Source: CBDFKU01 sp965248975
Lineage (GTDB): Bacteria; Chloroflexota; Dehalococcoidia; Lucifugimonadales; JAGWBF01
Assembly: GCA_965248975.1 (NCBI GenBank)
Contig: CBDFKU010000014.1
Coordinates: 1-64,000, forward strand
Reading direction: 5' to 3'
Length of the DNA: 64,000 bases
Below the pieces are notes generated by a model. The model was not told the DNA's origin, ran no database searches, and saw only the letters and a program-made list of their open reading frames with translations. The stretch's first letter is position 1, and each line of letters starts with the position of its first letter. Below are positions 17,190 through 24,974 of the stretch, piece by piece. The position numbers were made by a program, and so were the translations under genes.

Positions 17190-17425
17190 TGCTGAGGATC
17201 CTGGCGAAGAGTGTCCTGGGCCAGTTCGCCGGGTTGGGGCTCTTCGCCGGGGGCTTCTGGCTGCTCTTTGAGGCCTTTCAGAACAACCACCCACTCCTGG
17301 GCTTGCTGGGTGGCGTCATGATGATTCTGGGGATGTGGCTCATGGCCCATGCCCGGCGCATCCAGTCGGAGGGCGGCGGCGAGAACGGGCCCGCCAACCC
17401 GGGAGCCGACGGGGGCAAGCCTTGA
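17189..17425 (+). CDS. Small two-helix membrane protein
   Basis: The 78-residue product has two hydrophobic segments, about residues 10-28 (GQFAGLGLFAGGFWLLFEAF) and 35-52 (PLLGLLGGVMMILGMWLMAH), then a soluble tail rich in Gly, Asn and Pro. I do not recognise the family. It is translationally coupled on both sides (TAATG with the upstream gene and TTGA with the downstream one), so it belongs to the ThDP operon and could anchor the enzyme to the membrane, but this is a guess. Confidence 0.6.
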   Translation: MLRILAKSVLGQFAGLGLFAGGFWLLFEAFQNNHPLLGLLGGVMMILGMWLMAHARRIQSEGGGENGPANPGADGGKP

Positions 17426-18033
17426 TACCATCCCTCGAAGCCATCAAGGTGATAAACGCACGGCGGGGAGACGCCCTCATCGTGTCGGCCACGAGCTCCC
17501 TGCGGGAGTGGAGTTCCGTCTCCGACCGGAGGGATCTGGACGTGGACCTCTCGGACTGCATGGATAAGGCCTCGTCGGTGGCCCTGGGCATCGCCCTGGC
17601 GCGGCCCGACCGCAAGGTGATGGTGCTGGACTGCGACAGCGTCCTTCGCACCAACCTGGGCAGCCTGATCACTGTCGGCAGTGCCGCCCCCAGGAACGTG
17701 GTCCACTTCCTGTTCGAGGATGCCAGCCACCTCTCCACCGAGGGCCAACCCATACCCGGCATGGACCATGTCGACTTCGTCGGCCTGGCCCGTGGAGGAG
17801 GATACGCCAGGGCCTACTCCTTCGACAGCTTCGAGGACCTGGTCATCGGCATCGACGAAGTGCTGGAGGGCGACGGCCCCACCTTCGTGTTCCTCAGGGT
17901 GGTCCACGACGTCGACCTGCCAGACTATCCGGTCCGAAGCCTGAGTGAGTCTCTGAGGGACGTGAAGGAGACATTGGAGCGAGCTCCACAGAGGGATGCG
18001 CCGGGGGCGAACAGGGAGGACAATGCGTCTTAA
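17422..18033 (+). CDS. ThDP-enzyme beta-type subunit, paralogue 3, degenerate cofactor motif
   Basis: The 203-residue protein aligns along its length with the two preceding beta subunits (EAIKVINARRGDALIV, MDKASSVALGIALARPDRK, LEGDGPTFVFLRVV). In the ThDP/Mg motif the other copies read LDGDGSLLMN whereas this one reads LDCDSVLRTN: the metal-binding Asp and Asn remain but both glycines of GDG are gone. It may be a non-catalytic or regulatory beta-like subunit. I use TTG 17422, which overlaps the upstream stop; GTG 17450 would remove the start of the conserved region. Confidence 0.7.
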   Translation: MIPSLEAIKVINARRGDALIVSATSSLREWSSVSDRRDLDVDLSDCMDKASSVALGIALARPDRKVMVLDCDSVLRTNLGSLITVGSAAPRNVVHFLFEDASHLSTEGQPIPGMDHVDFVGLARGGGYARAYSFDSFEDLVIGIDEVLEGDGPTFVFLRVVHDVDLPDYPVRSLSESLRDVKETLERAPQRDAPGANREDNAS

Positions 18034-18784
18034 AGATAAGGTGGCCATAATCACCGGAGCGGCCTCGGGCATCGGCCGCGCATCGGCGCTAAAGTTCGCC
18101 CGAGAGGGAGCCAGCGTGGTGGCCGTGGACGGCCAGCGCGAGGCCAACGAGGAGACAGCCACCGCCATCCGTGCCGAGGGAGGGAAAGCCACCGCCGTCC
18201 AAGCCGACGTCACCGATGCCGCCGCCGTTCAGCGCATGGTGGAGGCCGCTACCGGGGAGTACGGCCGCCTGGACATCCTGTTCAACAACGCCGGCATCAG
18301 CGTCGGTGGGACCATCCTGGAGATGGATGAGGAGACCTTCGACCGGCTTTTCGCGGTGAACGTGAAGGGGGTCTTCCTGGGCTGCAAGGCGGCCATCCCC
18401 GTGATGGTGGCCCAGGGTGGCGGCGTCATACTGAACACGGCCTCCCAGCTGGGCACCGTCGGCTCCAGGGCCTCGGTGGCCTATCCGGCCACCAAGGGCG
18501 CCGTTATCCAGCTTACCCGCTGCCTGGCCTTGGACCACGCTCCCGACGGCATCCGGGTGAACAGCATCTGCCCCGGCCCCATCGACACCCCCATGGTCCA
18601 CCGGCTCCGGCAGGCCAGTGGCGACCCCGAGGCCGCCATGAGGAGCCGCATCGAGCGCATCCCCCTGGGCCGCATCGGCGAAGCCCGGGAGATGGCCGAC
18701 GTGGCCGCCTACCTCTGCTCCGACGAGGCCTCGTTTATCACGGGGACGGCCATCCTGGCCGACGGCGGCTGGACCGCCCAGTAG
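18023..18784 (+). CDS. Short-chain dehydrogenase/reductase
   Basis: This is a classical SDR of 253 residues with an NAD(P)-binding TGAASGIGRASALKFA, NNAG, catalytic Ser in NTASQLG and the YPATK pair thirteen residues later, and the SICPGPIDTPM loop. VAVDGQREANE after beta-2 has an Asp, suggesting NAD preference. ATG 18023 has AGGGAGGA six bases upstream. It overlaps the end of beta paralogue 3 by eleven bases, so it is in the same operon and may act on the aldehyde product of the ThDP enzyme; this link is inferred from position. Confidence 0.85.
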   Translation: MRLKDKVAIITGAASGIGRASALKFAREGASVVAVDGQREANEETATAIRAEGGKATAVQADVTDAAAVQRMVEAATGEYGRLDILFNNAGISVGGTILEMDEETFDRLFAVNVKGVFLGCKAAIPVMVAQGGGVILNTASQLGTVGSRASVAYPATKGAVIQLTRCLALDHAPDGIRVNSICPGPIDTPMVHRLRQASGDPEAAMRSRIERIPLGRIGEAREMADVAAYLCSDEASFITGTAILADGGWTAQ

Positions 18785-18820
18785 GCTGACGGCCTGGGGC
18801 TTTGTACCGGAGTCTGAGTC

Positions 18821-19243
18821 ATGACCGAGTTGGAGATCCGCAGCTACCATGAACCCGACCAGGAAGCCGTAGTACAGCTGTGGCTGGACTGCGGGCTGGT
18901 CGTGCCGTGGAACGACCCGCTGGAAGACATCCAGCGCAAGCTAAGCCTCCAGCGGGAGATGTTCCTGGTCGGGCTGGTCGGTGACCAGCTAGTGGCAGCG
19001 GTCATGGCTGGGTACGAAGGCCATCGTGGCTGGATCAACTACCTGGCGGTTGCTCCGGACCACCGGAACAGGGGATTCGGGCAGGACATGATGGCGGAGG
19101 CGGAAGCGCGCTTGAGGGCGCTTGGCTGCCCCAAAATCAACCTCCAGGTCAGGAACTCCAACGCCGGCGTCATAGAGTTCTACAGGAGGATCGGATACTC
19201 CATCGACGATGTCACCAGCATGGGCAAGCGTCTCGATGGCTGA
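18821..19243 (+). CDS. ypeA: YpeA-type GNAT acetyltransferase
   Basis: The 140-residue protein matches the YpeA branch of GNAT N-acetyltransferases along its whole length: LWLDCGLVVPWNDPLEDIQRK at the N-terminus, GYEGHRGWINYLAV, the acetyl-CoA loop PDHRNRGFGQDMM, LGCPKINLQVR and the final GYSIDDVTSMGKRL. The acceptor substrate of this family is not established. It sits 36 bases after the SDR, perhaps in the same transcript. Confidence 0.8.
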   Translation: MTELEIRSYHEPDQEAVVQLWLDCGLVVPWNDPLEDIQRKLSLQREMFLVGLVGDQLVAAVMAGYEGHRGWINYLAVAPDHRNRGFGQDMMAEAEARLRALGCPKINLQVRNSNAGVIEFYRRIGYSIDDVTSMGKRLDG

Positions 19244-19268
19244 AGGACAGGAACGGGTCAGATAAGGT

Positions 19269-19694
19269 TCAGGACGCATCCTCTGGTATCAGCATCAGTG
19301 CATCCACATGACGTGGCCTCAAGGCCCGGAAGTGGCGGTGGTCCAGGGTGGCCAGCTTTGTTTCGTTGAGCCGCTCGACGATGGCAAGTACAGAGGCATC
19401 GACGAATCCTATGTCCCAGTCTCCGTACCGGTCGCATAGCTCGCGAATGCGTCGATAGTCCTGGAGCTGCACGTCTTCGATGTGATAAGCGCCTTCGATG
19501 GTGTCGTCCAGCAGTGCCACCATGACACCCGGATGCAACCTGACGTTGATCCAGTAATCCACTTCGACGAGTACGGGCGCAGGAATAACTATCGGCTCGT
19601 TCGCGTCTTCAATGAGTCTGCGGCAAGCGGTATGGTCGGCGTCGCTCCGATCGAGGGAGGCGTAAAGCGGGCCGGTGTCCAGAATTATCGCCAC
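19269..19694 (-). CDS. PIN-domain ribonuclease, VapC-like toxin
   Basis: The 141-residue product has the PIN-domain acidic residues: ILDTGPLYASLDRSDADH at the N-terminus, LVEVDYWINVR in the middle and DIGFVDASVLAIVERL near residue 105. VapC toxins of this fold cleave tRNA or rRNA when freed from their antitoxin. The start ATG lies inside the upstream antitoxin gene (overlap of ten bases), the normal order antitoxin then toxin. It is convergent with ypeA. Confidence 0.82.
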   Translation of the reverse strand: MAIILDTGPLYASLDRSDADHTACRRLIEDANEPIVIPAPVLVEVDYWINVRLHPGVMVALLDDTIEGAYHIEDVQLQDYRRIRELCDRYGDWDIGFVDASVLAIVERLNETKLATLDHRHFRALRPRHVDALMLIPEDAS

Positions 19695-19909
19695 GAGCGT
19701 GGCTCTGGCCGTTCGTCGGTGGTACGGCGAGCTGTATCTGTATATCCAGAGGAGCCTACTCCTAGGCTACGTGGCCGGGGAGTGTAGCTCCTCACCTTCT
19801 CTTCCAGGGCCTCGCGCACCAGGCCGGCCATGGAAGTACGCCGCTCCGCCGCAATCACTCGCAGCCTCCGAAGTAACTCTTCGGGGATAGATATAGTGGT
19901 GCGATTCAT
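19685..19909 (-). CDS. Ribbon-helix-helix antitoxin paired with the PIN toxin
   Basis: The 74-residue protein starts MNRTTISIPEELLRRLRVIAAERRTSMAGLVREALEEKV; the first half is a ribbon-helix-helix DNA-binding fold of the CopG type. The C-terminal 35 residues are Arg/Ser/Thr-rich and probably disordered until bound to the toxin. RHH antitoxins usually repress their own operon. A near-palindromic TGATATCACTGATGATGT sequence at 19918-19935, just before the start, is a possible operator. Confidence 0.75.
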   Translation of the reverse strand: MNRTTISIPEELLRRLRVIAAERRTSMAGLVREALEEKVRSYTPRPRSLGVGSSGYTDTARRTTDERPEPRSWR

Positions 19910-20033
19910 AGCATCATGATATCACTGATGATGTGACACATCAACTCGGTACGAGACATCGACCCCATGACTCTGGGCGGCTGCCCGTGGGCGTGCTATG
20001 ATTGGGCAAATACAGGAGCCGGGTAGGAGTACG

Positions 20034-20849
20034 ATGGGTGAGTTCGACGGCAAGGTGGCCATCGTCACCGGGGCGGGCCGCATGCGGGGCATCGGCCACG
20101 CGACCGCCCTGGCCTTCGCCCGCCGAGGGACCGATGTCGTGGTCACCGGCACCGGCCGGGACCCCGGCACCTTCCCTCCCGACGAGCAGGACGCCGGTTG
20201 GCGGGACGTGGAGAGTGTGGCGGAGGAGGTGAGGGAGCTGGGCCGTCGTGCGTTGCCGCTGGTTGTGGACGTCTCCGACGGCGACCAAGTCCGGGAAATG
20301 GTGGACCTGGCGGTGAAGGACTTAGGCCGTGTCGACTTCCTGGTCAACAACGCCGGCGCCGGGCGGACGGTGGGCCTCATGCCCTTGGTGGACCTGCCCG
20401 AGGAAACCTGGCGCAGAATCATCGACGTGAAGCTGACGGGAGCTTACCTGTGCACACGGGCCGTAATCCAGGCGATGCTACAGCGGGGGCACGGTGGGAG
20501 CATCGTCAACGTCTCCTCGGTGGAGGCGAAGCTGACCCCGGTCAACGACTGCGCCTACGCCACGGCCTGCGGCGCCCTCTACACCTTCACCGCTATCGTG
20601 GCCAAAGAGGTGGCGTCTCAGGGCATACGGGTGAACTGCGTGTCCCCGGGCACCACCGACACTGCCCGCAACGACAGCCTCTACGGCTACCCCCGGGGGG
20701 AGCTGTGGGACCAACGGCTGAAGTCGATCCCACTAGGTAGGGCGGGCAGGCCCGATGAGATAGGCGATTTCATCGCCTGGCTCTGCGGCGCGGAGGCGGA
20801 GTTCATCGTGGGGCAGTGCATCGAGATAGACGGCGGCCAGCGGGCCTAG
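20034..20849 (+). CDS. SDR-family oxidoreductase with Lys replaced in the YxxxK motif
   Basis: The 271-residue protein has the Rossmann motif TGAGRMRGIGHATALAFA, NNAGAGR and the Ser in VNVSSVEAK followed 13 residues later by Tyr. However the motif reads YATAC where classical SDRs have YxxxK, so the catalytic Lys is Cys. The rest (GIRVNCVSPGTTDTARND and IEIDGGQRA) is normal. It may be inactive, or use a different proton relay. The start ATG 20034 is preceded by GGTAGGAG. It is followed by a methyltransferase 7 bases downstream. Confidence 0.8.
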   Translation: MGEFDGKVAIVTGAGRMRGIGHATALAFARRGTDVVVTGTGRDPGTFPPDEQDAGWRDVESVAEEVRELGRRALPLVVDVSDGDQVREMVDLAVKDLGRVDFLVNNAGAGRTVGLMPLVDLPEETWRRIIDVKLTGAYLCTRAVIQAMLQRGHGGSIVNVSSVEAKLTPVNDCAYATACGALYTFTAIVAKEVASQGIRVNCVSPGTTDTARNDSLYGYPRGELWDQRLKSIPLGRAGRPDEIGDFIAWLCGAEAEFIVGQCIEIDGGQRA

Positions 20850-20856
20850 GAGACCT

Positions 20857-21693
20857 ATGGCCGAGGCAGGTTCTGCTGACGACCGAGACGTACTGTCCTT
20901 TTACGAGCAGATCGATGAAGCGGAGCGGCTGGCGCAGGGGCAAGGGCCCCTGGAGTTCGCTCGGATGCAGGAAATACTGGAGCGGTCCCTGCCTGCGCCG
21001 CCCACGGTAGTCCTCGACGTGGGTGGCGGGCCGGGTGCGTATTCCTGCTGGCTGGCCCTTAAGGGCTACGATGTCCACCTGGTCGATCCGGTGGCCAAAC
21101 ACGTCGAGCAGGCGACTCGGGCTTCGTCGTCACAGCCGGATCACCCTATCGCCACTGTGAGCCAGGGGGACGCACGGTTCCTCGCCCAAGGCGATGAAAG
21201 CTGTGATGCCGTTCTGCTCATGGGCCCCCTATACCACCTGACGGTAAGGGAAGACCGCCTGAAGGCGTTACGTGAAGCTCTCAGGGTGCTGAAGCCCGGC
21301 GGTCTGGTTGTGGCCAAAGCCATCAACAGGTTCGCTTCGCTGTTCAATGGGTTGACCTTCGGCCTGATCGACGAACCCGAGTTCTTGCAGATGCTGCAAC
21401 AGGATGTCGCTGATGGACAACATCGGAACCCGGAGGGCAAGGGCTTCTTCACCACGGCGTATTTCCATACCCCTGGAGAGCTTGAAACCGAGGTGCGAGA
21501 GGCCGGCTTCGCCGCGGGGGAGCTCGTGGCTGTTCAGGGTCCCGGACTGCTGGCCAAGGACCTGGACGAACGTCTGCAAGACGCGGCGAAACGGAAGCAG
21601 CTACTCGATCTAATCCGTGCAGTGGAGCAGGAAAGAACTCTGCTCGGGATAAGCCGGCACTTCGTGGTCACAGGTCATAAACCCGGTATCTAA
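20857..21693 (+). CDS. SAM-dependent class I methyltransferase
   Basis: The 278-residue protein has motif I VVLDVGGGPGAYSCWLALKG, an acidic end of strand 2 (VHLVDPVAKHVEQA), SCDAVLLMGPLYHL as motif IV and LRVLKPGGLVVAKAINRF as the post-motif helix, the UbiE/Methyltransf_11 pattern. The methyl acceptor is unknown. ATG 20857 follows TAGGAGACCT and the gene is probably co-transcribed with the SDR upstream. A one-base overlap leads toward the LLM gene. Confidence 0.8.
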   Translation: MAEAGSADDRDVLSFYEQIDEAERLAQGQGPLEFARMQEILERSLPAPPTVVLDVGGGPGAYSCWLALKGYDVHLVDPVAKHVEQATRASSSQPDHPIATVSQGDARFLAQGDESCDAVLLMGPLYHLTVREDRLKALREALRVLKPGGLVVAKAINRFASLFNGLTFGLIDEPEFLQMLQQDVADGQHRNPEGKGFFTTAYFHTPGELETEVREAGFAAGELVAVQGPGLLAKDLDERLQDAAKRKQLLDLIRAVEQERTLLGISRHFVVTGHKPGI

Positions 21694-21707
21694 TGGAGGA
21701 GGCAGAC

Positions 21708-22701
21708 ATGCCACGCTTGGGAGTGCGTCTGGAGACGGGGCCTAATCTTAGTCCCGGAGAGATGGTCGAGCTTGCTTCCCTTGCGGAACAGCGGGGCTAC
21801 GAGACCCTCTGGCTCCCCGAGGGCTCGGGGGACGCCACCATGCTGCTGGCGGCCTTCGCCACCGCTACAAGGCGCATCGGGCTGGCCACCGGCATCCTGC
21901 CCGTCTTCCACCGAACGGCCACCCTGACGGCGATGGCCGCCGGCGGGCTGGACGCCCTCTCGGGAGGGCGCTTCATCCTTGGTCTAGGCGTGGGGCACCA
22001 GGGCGCCGTGGAGGGTGGACAGGGAGTCCCCTTCCGCAAGCCCCTGACCCGTATGCGGGGAGACGGTGGAGATCGTCCGCCAGCTACTGCGTGGAGAGCG
22101 GGTCACCTACAGCGGGAAGATATTTAGCCTCAGGGACCACAGCCTGGGGTTCTCACTGGTGCGTCAGGACACTCCCATATACCTGGCGGCCCTGGGTCCG
22201 CAGATGATCGAGCTGGCCGGCGAGATCGCAGACGGCGTGCTCCTCAACTGGGCGTCCCCATCGTACCTCCCAGAGGCCATCGACCACCTGCGAAGGGGAG
22301 CCCAGCGGGCCGGCCGCGACCCGGACGGGATAGACGTGGCCTGCTACATGAGGACGGCGGTCGTGGACGCCCCGAAAGCCGCCGGGCCTTCGACACGGCG
22401 CCAGATAGCCCGGTACTTCAGCATGCCCTTTTACCGCATCTACTTCGCCCAGATCGGGTTCGGGCAGGAGGCGGCAGCCGTATCCAGCGCCCTGGACCGA
22501 GGCGACGTCGAGGCGGCGGCCTCGGCCATCAGCGACTCCATGCAGGCCGAGCTGGCTATCGTCGGTACCCCCGAGCACTGCCGCCGCGAGATCGAGGCCC
22601 GACGTGCCCTGGGCCTGAAGCAGCCCGTCATCGCCCCTTTCACCGTGGGGGACGATACCGGTAAATCCTTCAGAGACACCATATCGGCCTTCTCCGGGTA
22701 G
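21708..22701 (+). pseudogene. LLM-class flavin/F420-dependent oxidoreductase, frameshifted
   Basis: Two reading frames together make a normal-length luciferase-like monooxygenase-fold protein. The first (ATG 21708, preceded by GGAGGAGG) gives LETGPNLSPGEMVELASLAE, GLATGILPVFHRTATLTAMA and GGRFILGLGVGHQGAVE. The second, from about 22062, continues VEIVRQLLRGERVTYSGKIF, YLAALGPQMIELAGEIADG and the C-terminal barrel. They join if one G is removed from GGGG at 22057-22060 (RMRETVEIVRQ restored). It is either a recent one-base frameshift in a homopolymer or an assembly error; the rest looks intact. Confidence 0.8.
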
Positions 22702-22735
22702 GTCCCTAGGCATATGGCCCGGACACCGAGCTGTA

Positions 22736-23953
22736 TCAGACGGCCGGCTCGCCGACCGGATGAGAAACGTCTCCGTGACGTTCCAGATACTCCCGTACCA
22801 TCAGAGCCGCCGTCGCCCCTTCGCCCACGGCGCTGGCCACCTGCTTGGTGCTTCCCAGCCGGCAGTCCCCCGCGGCGAACACGCCGTCCATGCTGGTCTC
22901 CAGGCCGTTGCCCGTGACGATGAAACCGTACTCGTCCAGGTCGACCACGCCCCTGAAGGTCTCGGTGTTGGGAAGCAGACCGATGAACACGAACACCGCG
23001 CTGGGCCTCATCTCTCGGGTCTCGCCCGTTGTGTCGTCCTTGATCAGGATTGACTCCAGCCTGGCGCCGCCTCGAAACTCCTCCAGAGTGGTCCGGGTGA
23101 GGACTTCCATGTCCTCACGGCCGGCGACCTTGTCCTGCAGCGCCCTGCTGGCGCGGGGCTGCTCCGAGCGCTCCAGGATGGTGACCCTACTGGCGAACCT
23201 GGTGAGAAACAGTCCTTCCTGGAAGCCGCTGTTGCCCCCGCCGACCACCACGATGTCCTGGCCTTTGTAGAAGGGACCGTCGCAGGTGGCGCAGAAGTGG
23301 ACCCCCGCCCCGATAAAGTCGTCCTCGCCGGGCACCTCCAGTCGCCGGTAGGTGGCCCCCGTGGCTAGGACCACCGCCGGCGCGCAGTACTCCTCTCCCG
23401 ACTGGACCTGAATCGAGACGAGATGGTCGTCCCTGGACAGGGAGGTCACTTCCTGGGCGCCCAGGATCTCCACCTCGAACCGCTCCGCCTGGCGCCGCAG
23501 CCGGTCCGATAGGTCGGCCCCGCTGACCGCCTCGGGGAACCCTGGGTAGTTCTCGATCTCCTGGGTTATCCCGGCCTGGCCGCCAACGCCGCTCCGCTCG
23601 ATGATCAACGTGTTGATCCCCTCGCGAGCTGCGTAGAGACCCACCGTCAACCCGGCAGGGCCCCCTCCGACGACAAGGAGGTCGTAATACTGCCGCTCGG
23701 CCTGGCGGCGTATCCCCAGCTTCTCGGCCAGCTCGGCGTTGCTGGGTTCCACCAGGATCGAGCCGTCGGCGAATACCAGGGTGGGAATGATCTGCCTGCC
23801 GTCGTTGACCCGCTGTACATAGGCGCGGGCCTCTTCGTCCTGGTCGATGTCGTTCCATTCGTATGGGACCCGCTGCTCGTTGAGGAACTGCTTGCTCCGC
23901 TTGCAGTCGGGGCACCAGGGCGCTCCGTACATCTTTATGGCCTGCTGCTCCAC
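22736..23953 (-). CDS. Glutaredoxin-thioredoxin reductase fusion
   Basis: The 405-residue protein joins an N-terminal glutaredoxin-like domain (residues 1-80, dithiol CPDC at 14-17 and the cis-Pro segment RQIIPTLVF) to a complete thioredoxin reductase. The latter has the FAD site VVGGGPAGLTVGLYAA, the redox CATC around residue 220, the NADPH site VVVGGGNSGFQEG and the C-terminal GVFAAGDCR. The fusion would pass electrons from NADPH through FAD and CATC to its own CPDC disulfide. The start ATG has AAGGAGGTAC upstream. The gene stands alone, convergent with the LLM gene. Confidence 0.88.
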   Translation of the reverse strand: MEQQAIKMYGAPWCPDCKRSKQFLNEQRVPYEWNDIDQDEEARAYVQRVNDGRQIIPTLVFADGSILVEPSNAELAEKLGIRRQAERQYYDLLVVGGGPAGLTVGLYAAREGINTLIIERSGVGGQAGITQEIENYPGFPEAVSGADLSDRLRRQAERFEVEILGAQEVTSLSRDDHLVSIQVQSGEEYCAPAVVLATGATYRRLEVPGEDDFIGAGVHFCATCDGPFYKGQDIVVVGGGNSGFQEGLFLTRFASRVTILERSEQPRASRALQDKVAGREDMEVLTRTTLEEFRGGARLESILIKDDTTGETREMRPSAVFVFIGLLPNTETFRGVVDLDEYGFIVTGNGLETSMDGVFAAGDCRLGSTKQVASAVGEGATAALMVREYLERHGDVSHPVGEPAV

Positions 23954-24096
23954 GAGATCCGTACCTCCTTCTTCAAAATGGCAGGAACTCCAATTAAGTG
24001 GGGCGTGGTTATTAGATGGCCCAGTTCCCGGAGACAGCGGTTTCGTTGGCTACCGGTAGATCGGATCGAGGGACAAATATTCCTCGGAAGGAAAAC

Positions 24097-24771
24097 CTAT
24101 GAGGCCGATGTCTCTCGCGAAGCTGAAGCACTGGCGCCCCTGGCCTTGCGGGGGGCGGTAAACGGTTTAACTCCGTTAGTGGTTATGCTCTCCTCGAACA
24201 GCTTCCAGAGGGAGGTGCGGTGCTGGGCCAGAGGATGGGCCCGGTTGTTGAAGGCCCACAGGGTCACGCTGGCCTGGATCATGCCAAAGAACATCAGCGC
24301 GGCGGCCCGGGTGTCTACGGTCTTGGCTAATTCACCGCTTTCCACCCCAGCATTCAGTACGATGTGCAGCATGTCCAGGTAGCGCTCCACCATCTGCCTG
24401 GTGGCTTGCTTCACTTCTGGGTCTGCGAAGGTCAACGCTTCGGAGATCACCACGAAGGAGACCCCACTGCGCCTCTCCAGGGTGGAAAAGTGCAGACCCA
24501 GGAGGTGCTTCAGCTGCGCCAGGACGCCCTCTGTGGGCCGCTCGGATGCCGAGACAGCCCCCAGGAGGGTGCGCTCGATCTCGTGGATCAGGGCCAGCAG
24601 GATCTCGTCCTTGCTCTTGAAGTGGCGGTAGATGGCCCCCTCGGATACCCCTACCTCCTTCGCCAGCTCCTGTATGGTTAAGGAGGTCATACCGTAGGTG
24701 GCCACTATCTTCCTGGCCGTCTGCACGATCTGATGCCTGCGGACCTCGGAGTCCAAATGAGCCGTCGGCAC
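24097..24771 (-). CDS. TetR-family regulator facing the Asp23 operon
   Basis: The 224-residue protein has an N-terminal TetR helix-turn-helix (TSLTIQELAKEVGVSEGAIYRHFKSKDEIL, residues 27-56) and an all-helical ligand domain of the AcrR type. It is divergent from the Asp23/Gls24 operon. Two copies of an AAGTGAGC-type palindrome lie between them, one beside its own start and one at the operon promoter, so it probably represses both. The ligand is unknown. An Ala/Arg/Ser-rich tail ends the protein. Confidence 0.85.
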   Translation of the reverse strand: MPTAHLDSEVRRHQIVQTARKIVATYGMTSLTIQELAKEVGVSEGAIYRHFKSKDEILLALIHEIERTLLGAVSASERPTEGVLAQLKHLLGLHFSTLERRSGVSFVVISEALTFADPEVKQATRQMVERYLDMLHIVLNAGVESGELAKTVDTRAAALMFFGMIQASVTLWAFNNRAHPLAQHRTSLWKLFEESITTNGVKPFTAPRKARGASASASRETSAS

Positions 24772-24834
24772 TCTTTAAATCCCCCTAGTCGACTGTCGAA
24801 TTACTGCCCGTCGGATCCCAGTTGGAACCGATGT

Positions 24835-24850
24835 AAGTGAGCATATACTT
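24835..24850. promoter_or_regulatory. TetR operator site 1 (imperfect)
   Basis: AAGTGAGCATATACTT matches the perfect palindrome at 24925-24940 in 12 of 16 positions, with both outer arms conserved. It is 64 bases upstream of the tetR start, in position to control tetR itself. Confidence 0.65.
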
Positions 24851-24888
24851 GCATCGATTGTACATGGAAATTCCAGGGTTTTCAACCA

Positions 24889-24918
24889 TTGACATTAGTA
24901 AAACGCCCATGATATCAT
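24889..24918 (+). promoter_or_regulatory. Promoter of the Asp23/Gls24 operon
   Basis: TTGACA (24889-24894) and TATCAT (24913-24918) are spaced by 18 bases. The operator at 24925-24940 covers the expected transcription start, which would make repression by TetR direct. Confidence 0.7.
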
Positions 24919-24924
24919 GAACAC

Positions 24925-24940
24925 AAGTGAGCGCTCACTT
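24925..24940. promoter_or_regulatory. TetR operator site 2 (perfect 16-bp palindrome)
   Basis: AAGTGAGCGCTCACTT is a perfect inverted repeat starting six bases after the -10 box. TGAGCGCTCA-type palindromes are typical TetR-family operators. Confidence 0.8.
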
Positions 24941-24974
24941 ACTAGTGCGCGCCAAAATGCGGAGGGGTGAGAGA

